Shown: positions 1 to 7,429 of the stretch, piece by piece
Numbering within the stretch: the first letter of the stretch is position 1
How the letters are laid out: each line of letters opens with the position of its first letter
NCBI GenBank assembly: GCA_934317205.1
Contig: CAKREL010000056.1
Span: forward strand, 1 to 15,637
Direction: 5' to 3'
DNA: 15,637 nt
DNA from: an uncultured Eubacterium sp.
Lineage (GTDB): Bacteria; Bacillota; Clostridia; Lachnospirales; Lachnospiraceae
The notes under the pieces: model-generated
Database searches by the model: none
Seen by the model: only the letters and a program-made list of their open reading frames with translations
What the model was told of the DNA's origin: nothing
Program-made: the position numbers and the translations under genes

Positions 1-681
1 TCTTGTATATTTCGGTGCAGAAGACAGATACTCATTACCACGGACAACATGTGTAATATGCATCAGATGATCATCTACCACATTTGCAAAGTTGTAAGTA
101 GGATATCCATCGGATTTGATCAGGATCATATCATCCAGTTCAGAATTTGGCTGTGTGATATCTCCATAAATCTCATCATGGAACGTTGTCTCACCTTCGT
201 TTGGCACATTAGCACGAATAACATAAGGCTTTCCTGCTGCCAGGTTTGCCTCGATTTCTTCTTTTGAAAGATGCAGACAATGCTTGTCATATACACTGAT
301 TTCTTTACCATTAATATTCTGTTTTAAAGAATCAAGACGCTCTTTGTCACAGAAACAATAATAAGCCTCACCTTTCTCAATCAGTTTTTTCGCATATTCC
401 ATGTAAAGCCCGCTCTTGCAGCGCTCACTCTGGATATATGGACCATATCCACCATCTTTGTCCGGTCCCTCATCGTGGATCAGACCTGTTTTCTCCAATG
501 TACGATATATAATTCCAAGTGCTTCCTCAACAAAACGCTCCTGGTCAGTATCTTCTATTCTTAATACAAAATCTCCGCCCTCATGCTTTGCAATCAGATA
601 TGTGTACAAAGCGGTTCGCAGATTACCAACGTGCATACGGCCTGTCGGGCTCGGTGCAAATCTTGTTCTGACTTTAGCCAT
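1..681 (-). CDS. gltX: Glutamate-tRNA ligase, N-terminal part (cut by window edge)
   Basis: Class I aminoacyl-tRNA synthetase that charges tRNA-Glu with glutamate in the cytoplasm. Only the first 227 codons are in the window and the frame stays open to base 1, so this is an edge truncation, not a broken gene. The protein starts [20 protein letters not shown]. The APSPTG stretch and the HVGN variant of the class I HIGH motif (residues 17-20) are diagnostic of GluRS. The text [14 protein letters not shown] and [12 protein letters not shown] also fits the Rossmann domain of this family. The second signature (KMSKS-like) would lie beyond the edge. The ATG at 679-681 is preceded by an AGAGG-like ribosome site. 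A promoter and a leader with a small hairpin lie upstream. GluRS rather than GlnRS is favoured by the HVGN form and the bacterial context, although a non-discriminating GluRS that also charges tRNA-Gln cannot be excluded. Confidence 0.95.
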   Translation of the reverse strand, partial: MAKVRTRFAPSPTGRMHVGNLRTALYTYLIAKHEGGDFVLRIEDTDQERFVEEALGIIYRTLEKTGLIHDEGPDKDGGYGPYIQSERCKSGLYMEYAKKLIEKGEAYYCFCDKERLDSLKQNINGKEISVYDKHCLHLSKEEIEANLAAGKPYVIRANVPNEGETTFHDEIYGDITQPNSELDDMILIKSDGYPTYNFANVVDDHLMHITHVVRGNEYLSSAPKYTR

Positions 682-710
682 AACTCTACCTCTTTCTGTA
701 TATTTATTTC

Positions 711-749
711 GATTCAGGCTCTGTCTTTTTCATCATGAATATCTGAATC
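711..749 (-). other. Inverted repeat in the gltX leader
   Basis: GATTCAG (711-717) and CTGAATC (743-749) form a perfect 7-bp inverted repeat with a 25-nt loop. It lies in the predicted 5' untranslated region of gltX, about 30 nt before the start codon. I see no T-box features (no specifier stem or antiterminator TGGNACC), so the role, if any, is unknown. Confidence 0.4.
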
Positions 750-775
750 ATTATCTTTATTTCATAAGCGTTCCT

Positions 776-804
776 ATTATACCCCAATCCGGATATTTCC
801 ACAA
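776..804 (-). promoter_or_regulatory. Promoter of gltX
   Basis: On the minus strand the sequence reads TTGTGG, a 17-bp spacer, then a perfect TATAAT (complement of 776-781). The -35 box matches the consensus only in TTG. The expected transcript starts near 769, giving a leader of roughly 88 nt before the gltX ATG. The -35 box lies just beyond the U-tract of the pot operon terminator, so the two transcription units are packed tightly. Confidence 0.7.
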
Positions 805-836
805 GGGAAAAAAACAGGATACCTGTCAGTATCCTG
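805..836 (-). terminator. Intrinsic terminator of the pot operon
   Basis: Read on the minus strand, CAGGATA pairs with TATCCTG (7 bp, 8-nt loop; arms 830-836 and 815-821) and is followed directly by seven U residues (808-814). It begins 17 nt after the potD stop codon, the right place and strand to end the potABCD transcript. Confidence 0.88.
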
Positions 837-853
837 CTCTAATCTTTTAATCA

Positions 854-1951
854 TCAGCTTGTCTTAAGTTCTTTCCAAAGCTGACTGTACAATGCGGTAG
901 TATCCGCATCCAACGCCTTATATACCTCACATTTTTCCAGTATTTCCTCACTTGGAAAAATGAGCGGATCCGTTTTGGTTTCCTCATCCAGAGCATCATA
1001 CACCGCTGTATTCGGTGTCGGATAATAAATTTCTTCAAAATTTTTCATTGCAATATCTTCTCTGCAAAGAAAATCAAGAAACTTCAATGCTCCTTCGTGG
1101 TTTTTTCCTTTTTTCATCATCATCCAGGAATCAAACCATACATTGGAACCTTCCTCCGGAACCACATATTCCAGTTCTTCATCATATTCGTTCGCCAGAT
1201 ATGCTTCACCTGAATAACAAACTGCCAGTGCTGCATTTCCTGCAACCATTTCTTCCCGAACTTCATCCACGAAATATGCTTCCACGTCCGGTTTCTGCTT
1301 GATCAGAAGGTTCTGCGCCTCTTCCAGTTCCTTACGATTTGTCGTATTCAGGGAATATCCCTTATATTTCAATGCACACATATATGCATCGCGGATACTG
1401 TTCTGCATAATGATCTCTCCGGCATATTCTCCATTAAATAAACTGTCCCAACTTGTAATTTCTTCATTTACCATATTTGTATTATACAGGATTCCTACCG
1501 TTCCCCAGAAATATGGAATGCTATATTTTAGTTCAGGATCATATGATTTCGACATTTCCCAGTAAATATCTCCGATGTTATCCGCATACTGCATTTTGCT
1601 ATAATCAATTTCTTCTGCTTCCCCTTCTGCGATAAGCCGCTCTATCATATAATCAGAAGAACAGATCAGATCATAAGGAATCGTACTTGCCTTATATTTG
1701 GAATACATCTCTTCCGGTGTCGTTGCCTCCTCATAAAGTACTTTAATACCCGTCTCTTTCTGAAACTGCTTTAACACCGAAGTGTCAATATATTCTCCAT
1801 AGTTCAATACTACAATTGTATCTTTTCCGCCTGCCTCGGACATATCTACGGAAGATTCTTCTTCTCCGGTAGCACCGCAGCCGACTAAAATCCCGGTCAT
1901 GGCTACGCACAAAGCCATCGCCACCCGTTTTTTCCATTTTCTATTTTTCAT
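854..1951 (-). CDS. potD: Spermidine/putrescine ABC transporter, substrate-binding lipoprotein
   Basis: Extracytoplasmic polyamine-binding protein that delivers spermidine or putrescine to the PotBC permease. I start it at the ATG at 1951 (365 aa), because GGAAAGG lies 7 nt upstream and the protein then opens with a classic lipoprotein signal: basic MKNRKWKKR, a hydrophobic core, and lipobox LVGC with the acylated cysteine at residue 25. The mature part begins with an acidic linker, then VVLNYGEYIDTSVLKQFQ, typical of PotD/PotF solute-binding proteins, and has family text such as YFWGTVGILYNT. The length (365 aa) is normal for PotD. It is the last gene of the operon, 67 bp after potC, and is followed by a terminator. 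A longer in-frame start at 2008 would put 19 residues ahead of the signal peptide and is unlikely. The exact polyamine preference cannot be read from the sequence. Confidence 0.92.
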   Translation of the reverse strand: MKNRKWKKRVAMALCVAMTGILVGCGATGEEESSVDMSEAGGKDTIVVLNYGEYIDTSVLKQFQKETGIKVLYEEATTPEEMYSKYKASTIPYDLICSSDYMIERLIAEGEAEEIDYSKMQYADNIGDIYWEMSKSYDPELKYSIPYFWGTVGILYNTNMVNEEITSWDSLFNGEYAGEIIMQNSIRDAYMCALKYKGYSLNTTNRKELEEAQNLLIKQKPDVEAYFVDEVREEMVAGNAALAVCYSGEAYLANEYDEELEYVVPEEGSNVWFDSWMMMKKGKNHEGALKFLDFLCREDIAMKNFEEIYYPTPNTAVYDALDEETKTDPLIFPSEEILEKCEVYKALDADTTALYSQLWKELKTS

Positions 1952-2018
1952 GCTGTTACCTTTCCATTCTCCCGGCGTTCTCTTTGCCATAAGAGCAGAC
2001 ATTCGCAATCTGCCTTCA

Positions 2019-2831
2019 CTACTTGCTCATGAGCGCGGTTCCTTTGCGACCTGCACTTAATCTGCTCTGACGAATTCGCGGAACATAATTTACCAGCAAT
2101 AAAACTACCAGTACTACCGCAAAGATCAATGTGGAAAGTGCATACATCTCCGGTTTAATACCACGTTTTAACTCACCATAGATCATTGTAGATAAAGTAT
2201 TGATTCCTGCTCCTTTTGTGAAATACGTAACAACGAAATCATCCATAGACATCGTCAGTGCCATGAAAAAACCACTCATCACAGATGGGAAGATCATAGG
2301 CAAAATAACGCGCACAAATGCAGTGACACTATTCGCACCAAGATCTCTGGCTGCCTCGTATACACTCATATCCATCTGCTGCAGTTTTGGTAAGATGCTC
2401 AAAATAACATAAGGGATATTAAAAGTGATATGTGCCAGTAAAATGCTTGCATAACCTAAATTCATAAATCTGGAAAACCAGAGCATCAGCGCAATACCTG
2501 TTACGATATCCGCATTCAACATCGGAATATTTCCCACACCAAGTGTCAGTGTGTAACTTCTCTTTTTCATTGCATCAATACCGACAGCTGCCAGAAGTCC
2601 AATCCCCGTTGCAATCGCTGCTGAAGCAAAACCAATAGTCAGTGTATTCTGCAACGCCGCCATCACATCAATGTTTTGCAGCAGATTCTGATACCACTTC
2701 AACGTAAATCCGCCCCAGACAACCCTTGATCGGGATGCATTAAAGGAAAGTACCACAAGCACTGCAATTGGAATATATAAAAAAGCAATGATCAGCACCA
2801 GATAAAATTTCATAAAAAATCGCTTTACCAT
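2019..2831 (-). CDS. potC: Spermidine/putrescine ABC transporter permease PotC
   Basis: Inner-membrane permease subunit (270 aa), partner of PotB in the polyamine importer. It is hydrophobic with about six predicted membrane segments, starting with residues 8-30 (LVLIIAFLYIPIAVLVVLSF). The cytoplasmic EAA loop that docks on the ATPase is clear: EAARDLGAN at residues 159-167, ahead of a proline-rich turn. The opening -YIPIAVLVVLSFN- and FTLKWYQNLL are characteristic of PotC/PotI. The ATG at 2831 has AAAGGAG 8 nt upstream. Its first 7 bp overlap the end of potB, which implies translational coupling. PotB and PotC are similar, but the gene order A-B-C-D and these N-terminal features support PotC. 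Confidence 0.93.
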   Translation of the reverse strand: MVKRFFMKFYLVLIIAFLYIPIAVLVVLSFNASRSRVVWGGFTLKWYQNLLQNIDVMAALQNTLTIGFASAAIATGIGLLAAVGIDAMKKRSYTLTLGVGNIPMLNADIVTGIALMLWFSRFMNLGYASILLAHITFNIPYVILSILPKLQQMDMSVYEAARDLGANSVTAFVRVILPMIFPSVMSGFFMALTMSMDDFVVTYFTKGAGINTLSTMIYGELKRGIKPEMYALSTLIFAVVLVVLLLVNYVPRIRQSRLSAGRKGTALMSK

Positions 2832-3640
2832 ACACTGCGCTCCTTTCCGGCATCTGTTTTTGAAGTAAACATCATGCTGATCAACACAAAAATCATCAGC
2901 GCAATAGATAAGCCAGAGCCAAGATTCCAGTTCATACTAGTTGAAAATTCCTGTTCAATAATATTTCCAATAAGCATGATTTTACCTCCGCCCAGAATGT
3001 CCGGAATAGCAAAAGTGGTCAGTGACGGAACAAATACCATAGTAATTCCACTAATGATTCCCGGCATTGTCAACGGGATCATGATTTTTGTCAGTACCGC
3101 TTTGGGCGGTGCTCCAAGATCTCTGGCTGCCTCGAGGATATCCTCGTTCAGTTCAGTAACTGCATTGTATACAGGAAGGATCATAAATGGCAGATAATCA
3201 TATACCATACCGATCACGATTGCCACATTGGAGTTTGCCAGATCCTGTCCCGGTAATCCGAACACACCCAAAATCGCATTTATAATTCCGTTTCTAGATA
3301 GCAATAACTGCCATGCCATAATACGCAATACAAAATTCACCCACATCGGCAGGATTACAATAATCGCCATCATTCCCTGCTTTCCGATGTTCAATTTCCG
3401 CAAGATTATCGCCAAAGGATATGCCAGCACCAGACAGACAGCTGTACAGAGTAACGCCAGCCAAAGAGCCGTCAATAAAGCTTTCAAATGTACTGGCTGA
3501 AAAATCGCCAGGATGTTCAACATTGTAAATCCGCCGTTTCCATCTCTCAGCGCATAAAAAATAATCATCAAAATCGGCAATACCGTAAATCCAATAATCC
3601 AGATAATATACGGTGTGGCCAGTAAACTTCTCTTATTCAT
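2825..3640 (-). CDS. potB: Spermidine/putrescine ABC transporter permease PotB
   Basis: Inner-membrane permease subunit (271 aa) that pairs with PotC. About six membrane segments are visible, the first at residues 9-30 ([20 protein letters not shown]). The EAA loop [14 protein letters not shown] starts at residue 170. The stretch [17 protein letters not shown] (about 98-114) is a hallmark of PotB/PotH. The start at 3640 overlaps the potA stop by 8 bp (ATGAATAA on the minus strand). An AGGAGG lies 12 nt upstream inside potA, a long but workable spacing that suggests coupled translation. The C-terminus overlaps potC by 7 bp. Confidence 0.93.
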   Translation of the reverse strand: MNKRSLLATPYIIWIIGFTVLPILMIIFYALRDGNGGFTMLNILAIFQPVHLKALLTALWLALLCTAVCLVLAYPLAIILRKLNIGKQGMMAIIVILPMWVNFVLRIMAWQLLLSRNGIINAILGVFGLPGQDLANSNVAIVIGMVYDYLPFMILPVYNAVTELNEDILEAARDLGAPPKAVLTKIMIPLTMPGIISGITMVFVPSLTTFAIPDILGGGKIMLIGNIIEQEFSTSMNWNLGSGLSIALMIFVLISMMFTSKTDAGKERSVW

Positions 3641-4706
3641 TCTTTTTGATAACCTCCTGTGCAGAAGACGCTGGCTTGTGCATAATCTGGATATTTTCCG
3701 GTTTTACATACAGACCAATTTCTGTACCTGGCTGATAAGCAATGGTACTGTGCGCCAGCCACTCAAATCCTTTGGCCTGCACTTTCATCTCATAATGAAC
3801 ACCTTTAAATAGAATCGATGTCACAACACCGTCCATCATACCCGCGCCCGGCTGTACAAATTCCATATCCTCCGGCCGGATCACTACATCGACATTTTCA
3901 TTTTGTGCAAAACCAGTATCCACACACGGGAACGGACATCCGAGGATTTCTACCAGACAATCCTTCGGCATCACACCATCTATGATATTGCTCTCGCCAA
4001 TAAAATCTGCTACAAAAGCATTCTGCGGCTCGTTGTAAATATCAACCGGCGTACCAACCTGCTGGATCAGTCCCTGGTTCATAACAATGATACGGTCAGA
4101 CATGGTCAGAGCTTCTTCCTGATCATGCGTAACAAAAACAAAAGTAATACCCAGCTCGTTTTTAATTTTGATCAGTTCCTGCTGCATATCCTGACGCAGC
4201 TTCAGATCCAGAGCTCCAAGCGGCTCATCCAGAAGCAGCACTTCCGGCTCATTTACAATGGCACGGGCAATGGCGATACGCTGCTGCTGTCCGCCGGAGA
4301 GAGACATCGGATGTCGATCCTCAAACCCTTCCAAATCTACCAGCTTCAATGCATATTTGATCTTATCCTGAATATAAGATTTACTTTTTTTCTTTAATTT
4401 CAGTCCAAATGCAATATTTTCTCCAACGCTCATATGAGAAAATAAAGAATATTTCTGAAATACTGTATTAATATGGCGCTTGTCCGGAGACAGATTTGTA
4501 ATATCTTTTCCTTCAAAAATCACCTTTCCTTCATCTGGTGTGGCAAATCCACCGATAATACGCAATGTTGTTGTTTTTCCACAGCCTGAAGGTCCCAGTA
4601 ATGTCACGAATTCATTTCTCCCAATATCAATACTCAGATCATCAAGAATCTTTTTCCCGTCAAAAGATTTCGTCAGATGCTGTAAATTTAAAATTGACTG
4701 TTCCAT
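3633..4706 (-). CDS. potA: Spermidine/putrescine ABC transporter ATPase PotA
   Basis: Cytoplasmic ATPase that powers polyamine uptake. I place the start at the ATG at 4706 (357 aa), since AGGAGA lies just upstream; the in-frame ATG at 4721 has no ribosome site. ATPase motifs in order: Walker A GPSGCGKT (residues 38-45), Q-loop VFQ with Q83, ABC signature LSGGQ (135-139), Walker B LLLDEP (156-161), D-loop at 163-166 and switch H193 in THD. The C-terminal 110 residues form a TOBE-type regulatory domain (text [10 protein letters not shown]). Length and domain order match PotA. It is 107 bp downstream of the XRE-cupin gene with no terminator between them, so both are probably on one transcript. 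A weak AT-rich hairpin (4773-4791) in that gap lacks a U-tract on this strand. Related ATPases for other solutes share the layout; the adjoining PotB, PotC and PotD decide the call. Confidence 0.95.
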   Translation of the reverse strand: MEQSILNLQHLTKSFDGKKILDDLSIDIGRNEFVTLLGPSGCGKTTTLRIIGGFATPDEGKVIFEGKDITNLSPDKRHINTVFQKYSLFSHMSVGENIAFGLKLKKKSKSYIQDKIKYALKLVDLEGFEDRHPMSLSGGQQQRIAIARAIVNEPEVLLLDEPLGALDLKLRQDMQQELIKIKNELGITFVFVTHDQEEALTMSDRIIVMNQGLIQQVGTPVDIYNEPQNAFVADFIGESNIIDGVMPKDCLVEILGCPFPCVDTGFAQNENVDVVIRPEDMEFVQPGAGMMDGVVTSILFKGVHYEMKVQAKGFEWLAHSTIAYQPGTEIGLYVKPENIQIMHKPASSAQEVIKKNE

Positions 4707-4813
4707 CCCATCTCTCCTCATGTTTATTATTTTTCCATTTCTCCAGCAGCCGTTATAAGTCCTCTCATTGTTTTACATTTTTAATATGTAATCAGTGAGT
4801 TTCTTTCATTAAA

Positions 4814-5371
4814 TTAAAACGTCGGCGGTGTACTTACCCACACCAATCTTGCCGGGCGGCTACCTGTATTTTCGATATAATGATTTCTATTTGCGCAGAA
4901 ATAAAAACTTTCCCCTGATTTCACGGTATATACTTTATCGCCAAGATGCAACCGGATCCGCCCGGAGATCACATATCCGAACTCTTCTCCTTCGTGAGGC
5001 TTATCCTCCTGCAGCTTTTCCTTGGGTTGGATCACTACAAGCAACGGTTCCATCTGATACTGCTGTGCACTCGGTACGATCCACTGGATACTGTTTCCGG
5101 ATTCATCAATTTTTTCAAAAAATGCGTTTTCTGAATATACTACATGTTCTTCTTCCGTCTCCTTGAAAAATTCAGACGGTGTCGTCCCAAGACATTCAAT
5201 CAGATCTAACAGCGTAACAACTGAAGGAGCCACCTGACCACGCTCCAGCTGTGAAATATATCCTTTTGTCAATTCTGCCCGGTCTGCCAGTTCCTGCTGT
5301 GTCAGACCATTCTGATTTCTCAGATCTTTTATCTTTTCTCCGATTCTGCTGTTCACATAATTCGGCTCCAT
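4814..5371 (-). CDS. XRE-family transcriptional regulator with C-terminal cupin domain
   Basis: Likely regulator of the polyamine uptake operon it heads. Residues 10-66 form a helix-turn-helix (IGEKIKDLRNQNGLTQQELA, recognition part LTKGYISQLERG). Residues about 105-185 form a single cupin barrel with candidate motif residues H126, E129/E130 and H164 (PHEGEEFGYVISGRIRLHLG and NHYIENTG). This HTH-cupin architecture is that of PuuR-like sensors, in which the cupin binds a small molecule. I chose the ATG at 5371 (185 aa) because GGAAG lies 8 nt upstream. Alternative in-frame ATGs at 5386 and 5428 have poorer ribosome sites. A near-consensus promoter and an inverted repeat overlapping the transcript start region lie upstream, consistent with autoregulation. 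That polyamines are the ligand is an inference from position. Confidence 0.88.
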   Translation of the reverse strand: MEPNYVNSRIGEKIKDLRNQNGLTQQELADRAELTKGYISQLERGQVAPSVVTLLDLIECLGTTPSEFFKETEEEHVVYSENAFFEKIDESGNSIQWIVPSAQQYQMEPLLVVIQPKEKLQEDKPHEGEEFGYVISGRIRLHLGDKVYTVKSGESFYFCANRNHYIENTGSRPARLVWVSTPPTF

Positions 5372-5404
5372 ATTTTTCGCTTCCATTTCTTTTTGGTTCT
5401 TAAT

Positions 5405-5423
5405 AGTTAACAAAATGTTGACT
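5405..5423. promoter_or_regulatory. Candidate operator, inverted repeat AGTTAAC-N5-GTTGACT
   Basis: AGTTAAC (5405-5411) and GTTGACT (5417-5423) are an inverted repeat with one mismatch. It lies between the regulator promoter and the regulator start codon. A further copy of the half-site, AGTCAAC, occurs at 5472-5478 and overlaps the -35 box. This pattern would suit binding by the XRE-cupin protein, but it is not proven. Confidence 0.45.
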
Positions 5424-5449
5424 GTCACTAAACTTTTCTCACGATTTCG

Positions 5450-5477
5450 ATTATACTATTATTAAACAGGAAGTCAA
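5450..5477 (-). promoter_or_regulatory. Promoter of the regulator-potABCD operon
   Basis: On the minus strand TTGACT (complement of 5472-5477), a 16-bp spacer and a perfect TATAAT (complement of 5450-5455) form a near-consensus housekeeping-sigma promoter. It lies about 80 bp before the chosen regulator start and is the only strong promoter seen for the whole five-gene operon. Confidence 0.8.
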
Positions 5478-5598
5478 CTATTATTGTTATTTTTTACATA
5501 CTTCTTACTGTATTTTTTCCCGGACAACACAATGTTATATACATAAGGAACCCGCATCTTTCATATATATTAATAATCTCATGTCCGAAGGAGAACTT

Positions 5599-6363
5599 AT
5601 GAAAAATAAAAAACGTCTCTCCCTTCTGCTGCCAGTAGTTACCTGCTGCATTCTCGCTATAGCTATCTTTTTTCAGATGACAACCGGAGTTATATCCGTC
5701 AGCAATACTGTAAACGGTAAAGAACTTCCGATTTACTCGGTAGACACAAACGAACCCAAAATTGCAATTTCTTTCGATGCTGCCTGGGGCAATGATGACA
5801 CCGCACACATTTTGGAAATTCTTGCAAAACATAATGTTCATGCAACTTTTTTTATGACGGGGGGATGGGTAGATTCTTACCCAGATGATGTGAAAGCAAT
5901 TTACAAAGGGGGACACGACCTTGGAAACCACAGCCAGAACCACAAAAATATGAGTCAGTTGTCTGATGTAGAAATCCGGGATGAAATTATGTCTGTACAT
6001 AAAAAGGTGAAAGAACTGACAGGTTATGATATGTTCCTTTTCCGACCGCCTTACGGAGATTATGACAATGAAGTTATTAACGGTGTATTGTCCTGTGGGT
6101 ATTATCCAATCCAATGGTCCATCGACAGCCTTGATTGGAAAGATTACGGTGTAGACGACATTATTACCCGGGTTTGCGACAATAAGCAGCTGACCGGCGG
6201 GGCTATCATTTTGTGTCATAATGGGGCAAAATATACAGTAGATGCGTTGGACACACTACTAACGCAGTTGGAAGAAAAAGGGTTTCAGCTGGTACCGATT
6301 TCCGAATTGATTTACCGGGAAAATTATCATTTAGACGTGACCGGGAAGCAGATTTTGGATTAA
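5599..6363 (+). CDS. Membrane-anchored polysaccharide deacetylase (CE4/NodB domain, PdaB-like)
   Basis: Predicted deacetylase of cell-wall or related polysaccharide acting outside the membrane. The start at 5599 (254 aa) has an ideal AAGGAG 6 nt upstream; an ATG at 5581 has none. Residues 7-27 form one uncleaved signal anchor after a basic MKNKKR. CE4 motifs in order: SFDAAWG (D60, the position of the catalytic base), HSQNH (H111 and H115, metal ligands), RPPYG (149-153), the SIDSLDW stretch (D179-W180) and ILCHNG (H207). The second aspartate of the canonical TFDDG motif, a metal ligand, is replaced by Ala61. PdaB-like proteins carry a similar FDxxWG form, so this need not mean loss of activity. 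Sporulation or cell-wall maturation is the likely context for PdaB relatives, but nothing here proves a sporulation promoter. It is transcribed divergently from the pot regulator. Confidence 0.88.
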   Translation: MKNKKRLSLLLPVVTCCILAIAIFFQMTTGVISVSNTVNGKELPIYSVDTNEPKIAISFDAAWGNDDTAHILEILAKHNVHATFFMTGGWVDSYPDDVKAIYKGGHDLGNHSQNHKNMSQLSDVEIRDEIMSVHKKVKELTGYDMFLFRPPYGDYDNEVINGVLSCGYYPIQWSIDSLDWKDYGVDDIITRVCDNKQLTGGAIILCHNGAKYTVDALDTLLTQLEEKGFQLVPISELIYRENYHLDVTGKQILD

Positions 6364-6384
6364 ATTTAGATATTGAATGAATAC

Positions 6385-6470
6385 GAAATCGGAGAAACTT
6401 TCCTCAATCGCTAACCGTTCACTACCTTCATTTCACTAAAACGCTTATTGAGAAAAGTTTCTCCGATTTC
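6385..6470. repeat. Long imperfect inverted repeat (24-nt arms) after the deacetylase gene
   Basis: Arms 6385-6408 and 6447-6470 are complementary over 24 nt with a single C/A mismatch; the loop is 38 nt (6409-6446). The left arm begins GAAATCGGAGAAACTTT. It starts 21 nt after the deacetylase stop and could end that transcript, but there is no clean U-tract (only TTCATT follows). A small repeat element or a structured RNA are alternatives. Confidence 0.7.
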
Positions 6471-6497
6471 TTCATTAACATATTTCTTCATTAACAT
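6466..6497. repeat. Two perfect tandem copies of a 16-nt unit
   Basis: ATTTCTTCATTAACAT occurs at 6466-6481 and again, without a gap, at 6482-6497. The first copy overlaps the last 5 nt of the right arm of the long inverted repeat. Immediately after it, CAAGAAT (6499-6505) and ATTCTTG (6515-6521) form another small hairpin with a 9-nt loop. Confidence 0.75.
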
Positions 6498-6575
6498 TCA
6501 AGAATACCCTCGGCATTCTTGCTGCGAGATGCACTATAATACACTCACCCCAAATACTTTCAAAAATTGCTTTCA

Positions 6576-6773
6576 TTAAATGTTTTTTTCATCAGTAATA
6601 TTCCATGTACTGCCCTCGTCCAGTTCCTGTTCCGTGAGCCATTCATCTTCGACTTCCAGTCGACGTGTCTCGCCATTTTCATTTTCTAATATAACCAGAC
6701 ATTTTAATTTTTCACCCGGCAGTCGTTCTTCACACCCAAAGTCTGCCTCAGCAATCTGTTTGATTTTCCACAT
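6576..6773 (-). CDS. Small acidic protein of unknown function (65 aa)
   Basis: I do not assign a function. The ATG at 6773 is preceded by a strong AAGGAG at a 9-nt spacing, which supports a real gene. The product begins MWKIKQIAEADFGCEERLPG and is rich in Glu and Asp, with one cysteine pair missing (only Cys14), no membrane segment and no signal peptide. The pattern of alternating charged and hydrophobic residues (KLKCLVILENENGETRRLEV) suggests a small beta-rich fold. I have the impression that similar short proteins occur in Lachnospiraceae, but this is recollection. It lies downstream of two other small minus-strand genes, separated from the nearest by a 182-bp structured spacer, so co-transcription is uncertain. 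Confidence 0.7.
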   Translation of the reverse strand: MWKIKQIAEADFGCEERLPGEKLKCLVILENENGETRRLEVEDEWLTEQELDEGSTWNITDEKNI

Positions 6774-6884
6774 ACAAATGCACTCCTTAATACCGCTTAT
6801 AAAATCATATATCTGATATAATGACCCGCCCCGATATGAGCATAAAAGTGGAGCGTCAGCTTCACGATATGCGAATATTGGGTA

Positions 6885-6916
6885 GAATTGTGGGAGTACG
6901 AAGTACGGAACAATTC
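6885..6916. repeat. Nested inverted repeat in the spacer between small genes
   Basis: GAATTGT (6885-6891) pairs with ACAATTC (6910-6916), and inside it GTAC (6896-6899) pairs with GTAC (6903-6906) around a GAA loop, separated by a small internal loop. The whole forms a 32-nt stem-loop. There is no U-tract on either side. The 182-bp spacer 6774-6955 shows no open reading frame that I would defend. Confidence 0.5.
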
Positions 6917-6955
6917 GTATGGCATCTTTTGACCCAGCCTCATATAATTAAGGTA

Positions 6956-7339
6956 TCATAATCTCGTGCCACATTTTGGACAGAACACAAAATCTTCGGT
7001 GGTCTCATACCCACAATTCGCGCAACGTTTATAACCACCATAACGATACCCTGCTCTGCTATTCCCAACTTTTTGCAAATGTTCCGGCAAGATACGCACA
7101 TCTTCACCGCGCTCAATTCTTCGACCAATCTCCCTATCCAGTTCATACAATGTGTTACAACAACTGATCTGCACATAATAGTGTCTGTTCCATTTGAAAC
7201 ACGGGATAAAAAACAGCGACAATACGGTGTATGTCATAAACACTTGAAAACGTCCGTATCGTCCACACACGCCACAGATTTCTGTCTGGTTATAATCCAG
7301 ATTTTTTCTTCCATCTGTGATTCCCATCATAAAAAACAT
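6956..7339 (-). CDS. Zinc-ribbon protein of unknown function (127 aa)
   Basis: Small protein with two metal-binding parts. At the N-terminus are MGITDGRK, then C22-x2-C25 (CGVCGRYGR) and, after a hydrophobic stretch at about 34-48 (FMTYTVLSLFFIPCF), C60-C61. At the C-terminus is a classic zinc ribbon, C106-x2-C109 and C120-x2-C123 (CANCGYE...FCPKCGTRL). The hydrophobic stretch is short for a membrane helix. The ATG at 7339 has AGGAG 9 nt upstream. I recognise the layout as a recurring uncharacterised family in gut Firmicutes, with an N-terminal MFFxMGIT and FIPxFKWN core, but no function is established as far as I know. Binding of nucleic acid or protein through the ribbons is plausible only by analogy. 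It follows the 113-aa zinc-ribbon gene on the same strand with a 90-bp gap. Confidence 0.82.
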   Translation of the reverse strand: MFFMMGITDGRKNLDYNQTEICGVCGRYGRFQVFMTYTVLSLFFIPCFKWNRHYYVQISCCNTLYELDREIGRRIERGEDVRILPEHLQKVGNSRAGYRYGGYKRCANCGYETTEDFVFCPKCGTRL

Positions 7340-7429
7340 TTTTCTGTTCTCCTATTGCTCTTGTTAATTTAGTCCGATATTTTATCATTATGCCGTACTT
7401 TTGTTTATTACAAATTTGAACAAAACAAT

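Noticed and set aside
682..770. T-box riboswitch in the gltX leader
   Set aside because: The leader is only about 88 nt and lacks the specifier loop and TGGNACC antiterminator; only a short inverted repeat is present.
4773..4791. Terminator between the regulator and potA
   Set aside because: TTACAT/ATGTAA is a 6-bp AT-rich stem with no U-tract in the minus direction, so it is unlikely to end transcription.
5494..6219. A 241-aa minus-strand frame opposite the deacetylase gene
   Set aside because: The plus-strand frame has all CE4 motifs and an ideal ribosome site; the opposite frame is a shadow rich in His, Cys and Phe.
6808..6820. Palindrome TATATC-T-GATATA as an operator
   Set aside because: Made only of low-complexity AT sequence near a start region; such symmetry arises easily by chance.
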